From Alphaproteobacteria bacterium (lineage in GTDB: Bacteria; Pseudomonadota; Alphaproteobacteria; Micavibrionales; Micavibrionaceae), in contig JAESUK010000214.1 of NCBI GenBank assembly GCA_016763095.1, positions 1 through 8,044 on the forward strand: a stretch of DNA of 8,044 bases. Reading direction: 5' to 3'. Positions 6,270 through 8,044 of the stretch are shown piece after piece. The notes below the pieces were generated by a model. That model was not told where the DNA came from, did not search any database, and saw nothing but the letters and a program-made list of their open reading frames with translations. A program made the position numbers and the translations under genes. Within the stretch, counting starts at the first letter, position 1, and each line of letters begins with the position of its first letter.

Positions 6270-7628
6270 ATGAGCTACGATTTCACAAAAACTTCACCTG
6301 CCCACGAACAATTCTGGATGCCATTTACGCCACAACGGCTTTTCAAAAGCAATCCGCGCATGATGGTTTCAGCCGATGGTATGTACTACACCGATCAAGA
6401 CGGCAAAAAAATACTTGATGGAATCGCTGGGCTTTGGTGTACCAACGCAGGACACAATCATCCAAAAATCAAAGAGGCGATGAAAGCACAGATAGATACG
6501 CTTGATTACGCCCCAAACTTTCAATACGGACATCCAACTGCATTTGAAGCGGCCAAACGCTTAACCGATGCCATGCCCGACCCATTCACACATGTATTTT
6601 TCAGTAATTCAGGCTCAGAAGCCGTCGACACAGCGCTTAAAATCGCCCTCGGTTACCAACGCGCAAAGGGCGACGGACAACGCCGTGTACTCATTGGGCG
6701 CGAACGTGGCTACCACGGGGTCGGCTTTGGGGGCATCTCCGTTGGGGGCATTCCTTATACATGTGCTTACTTTGGACAAAGACTGCCAGATATTGACCAT
6801 ATCGTTCATACATGGGACTTGGAACATAATGCTTTTTCAAAAGGTGAACCTGAATGGGGTGCGCATCTTGCCGATGATCTTCTCAATACGATTTATCTAA
6901 ACGACCCATCAAACATTGCTGCCGTTATTATAGAACCCGTGGCAGGATCAACAGGAATTCTTCCACCACCAAAAGGCTATCTTAAACGTATTCGTGAAAT
7001 TTGTGATGAATATGGGATTCTTTTGATTTTTGATGAAGTGGTTACAGCATTTGGACGTATGGGGGAAATGTCTTCTACGACATATTTCGATGTTATGCCT
7101 GATATTATTGTTTCGGCAAAGGGACTAACAAACGGTGCTGTGCCCATGGGAGCAACATTTGTAACATCGGACATATATGACACTTTCATGAACGGACCAC
7201 GCGAAATTATTGAGCTTATGCATGGCTACACCTATTCGGGGCATCCCCTCGCCTGTGCCGCAGCAATTGGAACATTGGATGCATTCGAAGAAGATAATAT
7301 CTTAGAAAACGCGCGCAAAATGATGCCAATCTTTGAAGAAGCAGTACATTCTCTTAAAGATAAGCCGTATGTGATGGATATCAGAAACTGTGGAATGATC
7401 GCAGGGGTTCAACTTGAAAACTATTCAGATGATGATCCTATGCTCAGGACACGTACCGCCTCTTACGAGCTGTTTAATCGTGGGGCTGTGATCCGCTACT
7501 CTGGACCTACCATGCAACTTTCTCCTTCTTTGACAATCAACGAAAAAGAAATCGACCAACTCGTAACCATGCTTGGCGACGTATTGGACGATATTGGATC
7601 TGGTAAAGTTGCGGGAGTTCTCGCCTAA
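6270..7628 (+). CDS. Omega-amino acid:pyruvate aminotransferase (class III, PLP)
   Basis: PLP enzyme that moves an amino group from beta-alanine or another omega-amine or omega-amino acid to pyruvate, giving alanine and a semialdehyde; cytoplasmic, in beta-alanine, polyamine or taurine-type catabolism. Seen (452 aa, usual length): WMPF (16-19), GLW (54-56) in the substrate tunnel, GSE phosphate-binding turn (115-117), GYHG (147-150, Tyr stacking on PLP), IIEP (220-223), FDEV with D255, SAKGLTNGAVPMGA with Schiff-base K284, HGYTYSGHP (318-326), and VIRYSG with R409, matching the flipping arginine of omega-transaminases. The whole chain aligns well with my memory of the Pseudomonas beta-alanine:pyruvate enzyme (BauA). 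Exact amine donor cannot be read, so bauA is only suggested. GABA or ornithine aminotransferases are less likely given the AKxxTNGAxPMGA pattern. Its stop overlaps the next, convergent gene. Confidence 0.92.
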   Translation: MSYDFTKTSPAHEQFWMPFTPQRLFKSNPRMMVSADGMYYTDQDGKKILDGIAGLWCTNAGHNHPKIKEAMKAQIDTLDYAPNFQYGHPTAFEAAKRLTDAMPDPFTHVFFSNSGSEAVDTALKIALGYQRAKGDGQRRVLIGRERGYHGVGFGGISVGGIPYTCAYFGQRLPDIDHIVHTWDLEHNAFSKGEPEWGAHLADDLLNTIYLNDPSNIAAVIIEPVAGSTGILPPPKGYLKRIREICDEYGILLIFDEVVTAFGRMGEMSSTTYFDVMPDIIVSAKGLTNGAVPMGATFVTSDIYDTFMNGPREIIELMHGYTYSGHPLACAAAIGTLDAFEEDNILENARKMMPIFEEAVHSLKDKPYVMDIRNCGMIAGVQLENYSDDDPMLRTRTASYELFNRGAVIRYSGPTMQLSPSLTINEKEIDQLVTMLGDVLDDIGSGKVAGVLA

Positions 7629-8044
7629 CTGAGATTCATACCGAACATGGGCTGATTCTTCTCGCTATCATATTTATAAGGTGCATCTTCATTTCCTTTG
7701 GCCTCAAGGAAGCCTGCAGGTTGATACTTGGTAATAAACTTACCCGCCTTTGAAAGAAGGTCACTTGAGATAATATTTGATTTTTCAGCTTGTGCAATAA
7801 AGGCATCAAGAACTGGTGCAAAGGCATCTTGTGCAATCTCCATCCCCATAACAACCATTTTTGTAAGATCACCAGCTTCTGGAACCAGACCTGTCACAGC
7901 TTCTGAGAAGCTCGCCATACTTAATTTCTTCTTTTGTTTTTGACCGCCACCGCCACCTTTTCCTTTTGAGCCACCTTCTGACTCTTCATCATCATTTGCA
8001 TTGGTTTTAGAGAGCTTTCCAGATTTTGCATCAATCTCAAAGAA
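7625..8044 (-). CDS. C-terminal part of an unrecognised protein (5' end beyond the right edge)
   Basis: Seen: 139 codons open from the window edge to TAG at 7627-7625. The first 16 residues (FFEIDAKSGKLSKTNA) look like the end of a folded region. Next comes an acidic patch NDDEESE (17-23) and a Gly/Lys-rich stretch GGSKGKGGGGGQKQKKK (24-40), a flexible charged linker. The final 97 residues look helical and amphipathic (VPEAGDLTKMVVMGMEIAQD, DAFIAQAEKSNIISSDLL) with no signal or membrane segment. An internal ATG at 7918 could start a 97-residue protein, but it lacks a clear ribosome site (only AAGAAG) and the frame is open upstream with protein-like codons, so I prefer one continuous gene. It overlaps the aminotransferase by 4 bp tail to tail. 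Function unknown; cytoplasmic location is inferred. Confidence 0.65.
   Translation of the reverse strand, partial: FFEIDAKSGKLSKTNANDDEESEGGSKGKGGGGGQKQKKKLSMASFSEAVTGLVPEAGDLTKMVVMGMEIAQDAFAPVLDAFIAQAEKSNIISSDLLSKAGKFITKYQPAGFLEAKGNEDAPYKYDSEKNQPMFGMNLS

Noticed and set aside
1..8044. CRISPR array, insertion sequence, tRNA, phage or toxin-antitoxin genes
   Set aside because: I looked for regular spaced repeats, transposase motifs, terminal inverted repeats with target duplications and cloverleaf patterns and saw none.

Overview
The window reads as ordinary chromosome of a Gram-negative, moderately AT-rich bacterium. It has tightly packed genes, recognisable Shine-Dalgarno sites, an outer-membrane-type lipoprotein and undecaprenol-linked glycan enzymes. 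A proteobacterium, possibly an alphaproteobacterium, is my best guess; nothing here fixes the taxon.

Left part (1-2093, all minus strand): the first 23 codons of an unrecognised gene run off the left edge. Next is a damaged hybrid sensor kinase (about 130-1024). Its PilJ/NarX-like sensor is joined in frame to the last part of a receiver domain, so the whole kinase core is missing. Its well-placed start with a strong ribosome binding site is one base out of frame with the body. Upstream of it lies a very good match to Gnu, the epimerase that converts GlcNAc-PP-undecaprenol to GalNAc-PP-undecaprenol.

Middle (2161-3940, plus strand): a GT-B family 4 glycosyltransferase, divergent from gnu across 67 bp, is followed 10 bp later by a lipoprotein with a coiled coil and a C-terminal AMIN domain but no amidase. 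Together these three genes look like a small surface-glycan module: make the GalNAc-PP-lipid, extend it, and possibly bind or organise wall or glycan. The 163 bp after it (3941-4103) is the largest gene-free stretch and holds AT-rich and GC-rich inverted repeats.

Right-middle (4104-6168, minus strand): a rhomboid intramembrane serine protease is followed one base later by a glutamate/aspartate/dicarboxylate:cation symporter. All catalytic and binding residues checked are present in both. The symporter's ribosome binding site lies inside the last codons of the protease, so the two are very probably translationally coupled.

Right (6270-8044): an omega-amino-acid:pyruvate class III aminotransferase on the plus strand overlaps by 4 bp, tail to tail, with the end of an unrecognised minus-strand gene that has a charged Gly/Lys-rich linker and continues past the right edge.

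I found no CRISPR array, insertion sequence, phage gene, tRNA or rRNA, and no clear new defence or mobile system. The most unusual items are the collapsed hybrid kinase and its frameshifted start, a 24-of-25-base near-repeat shared by the left-edge gene and gnu, the structured 3941-4103 spacer, and the coupled rhomboid-symporter pair.
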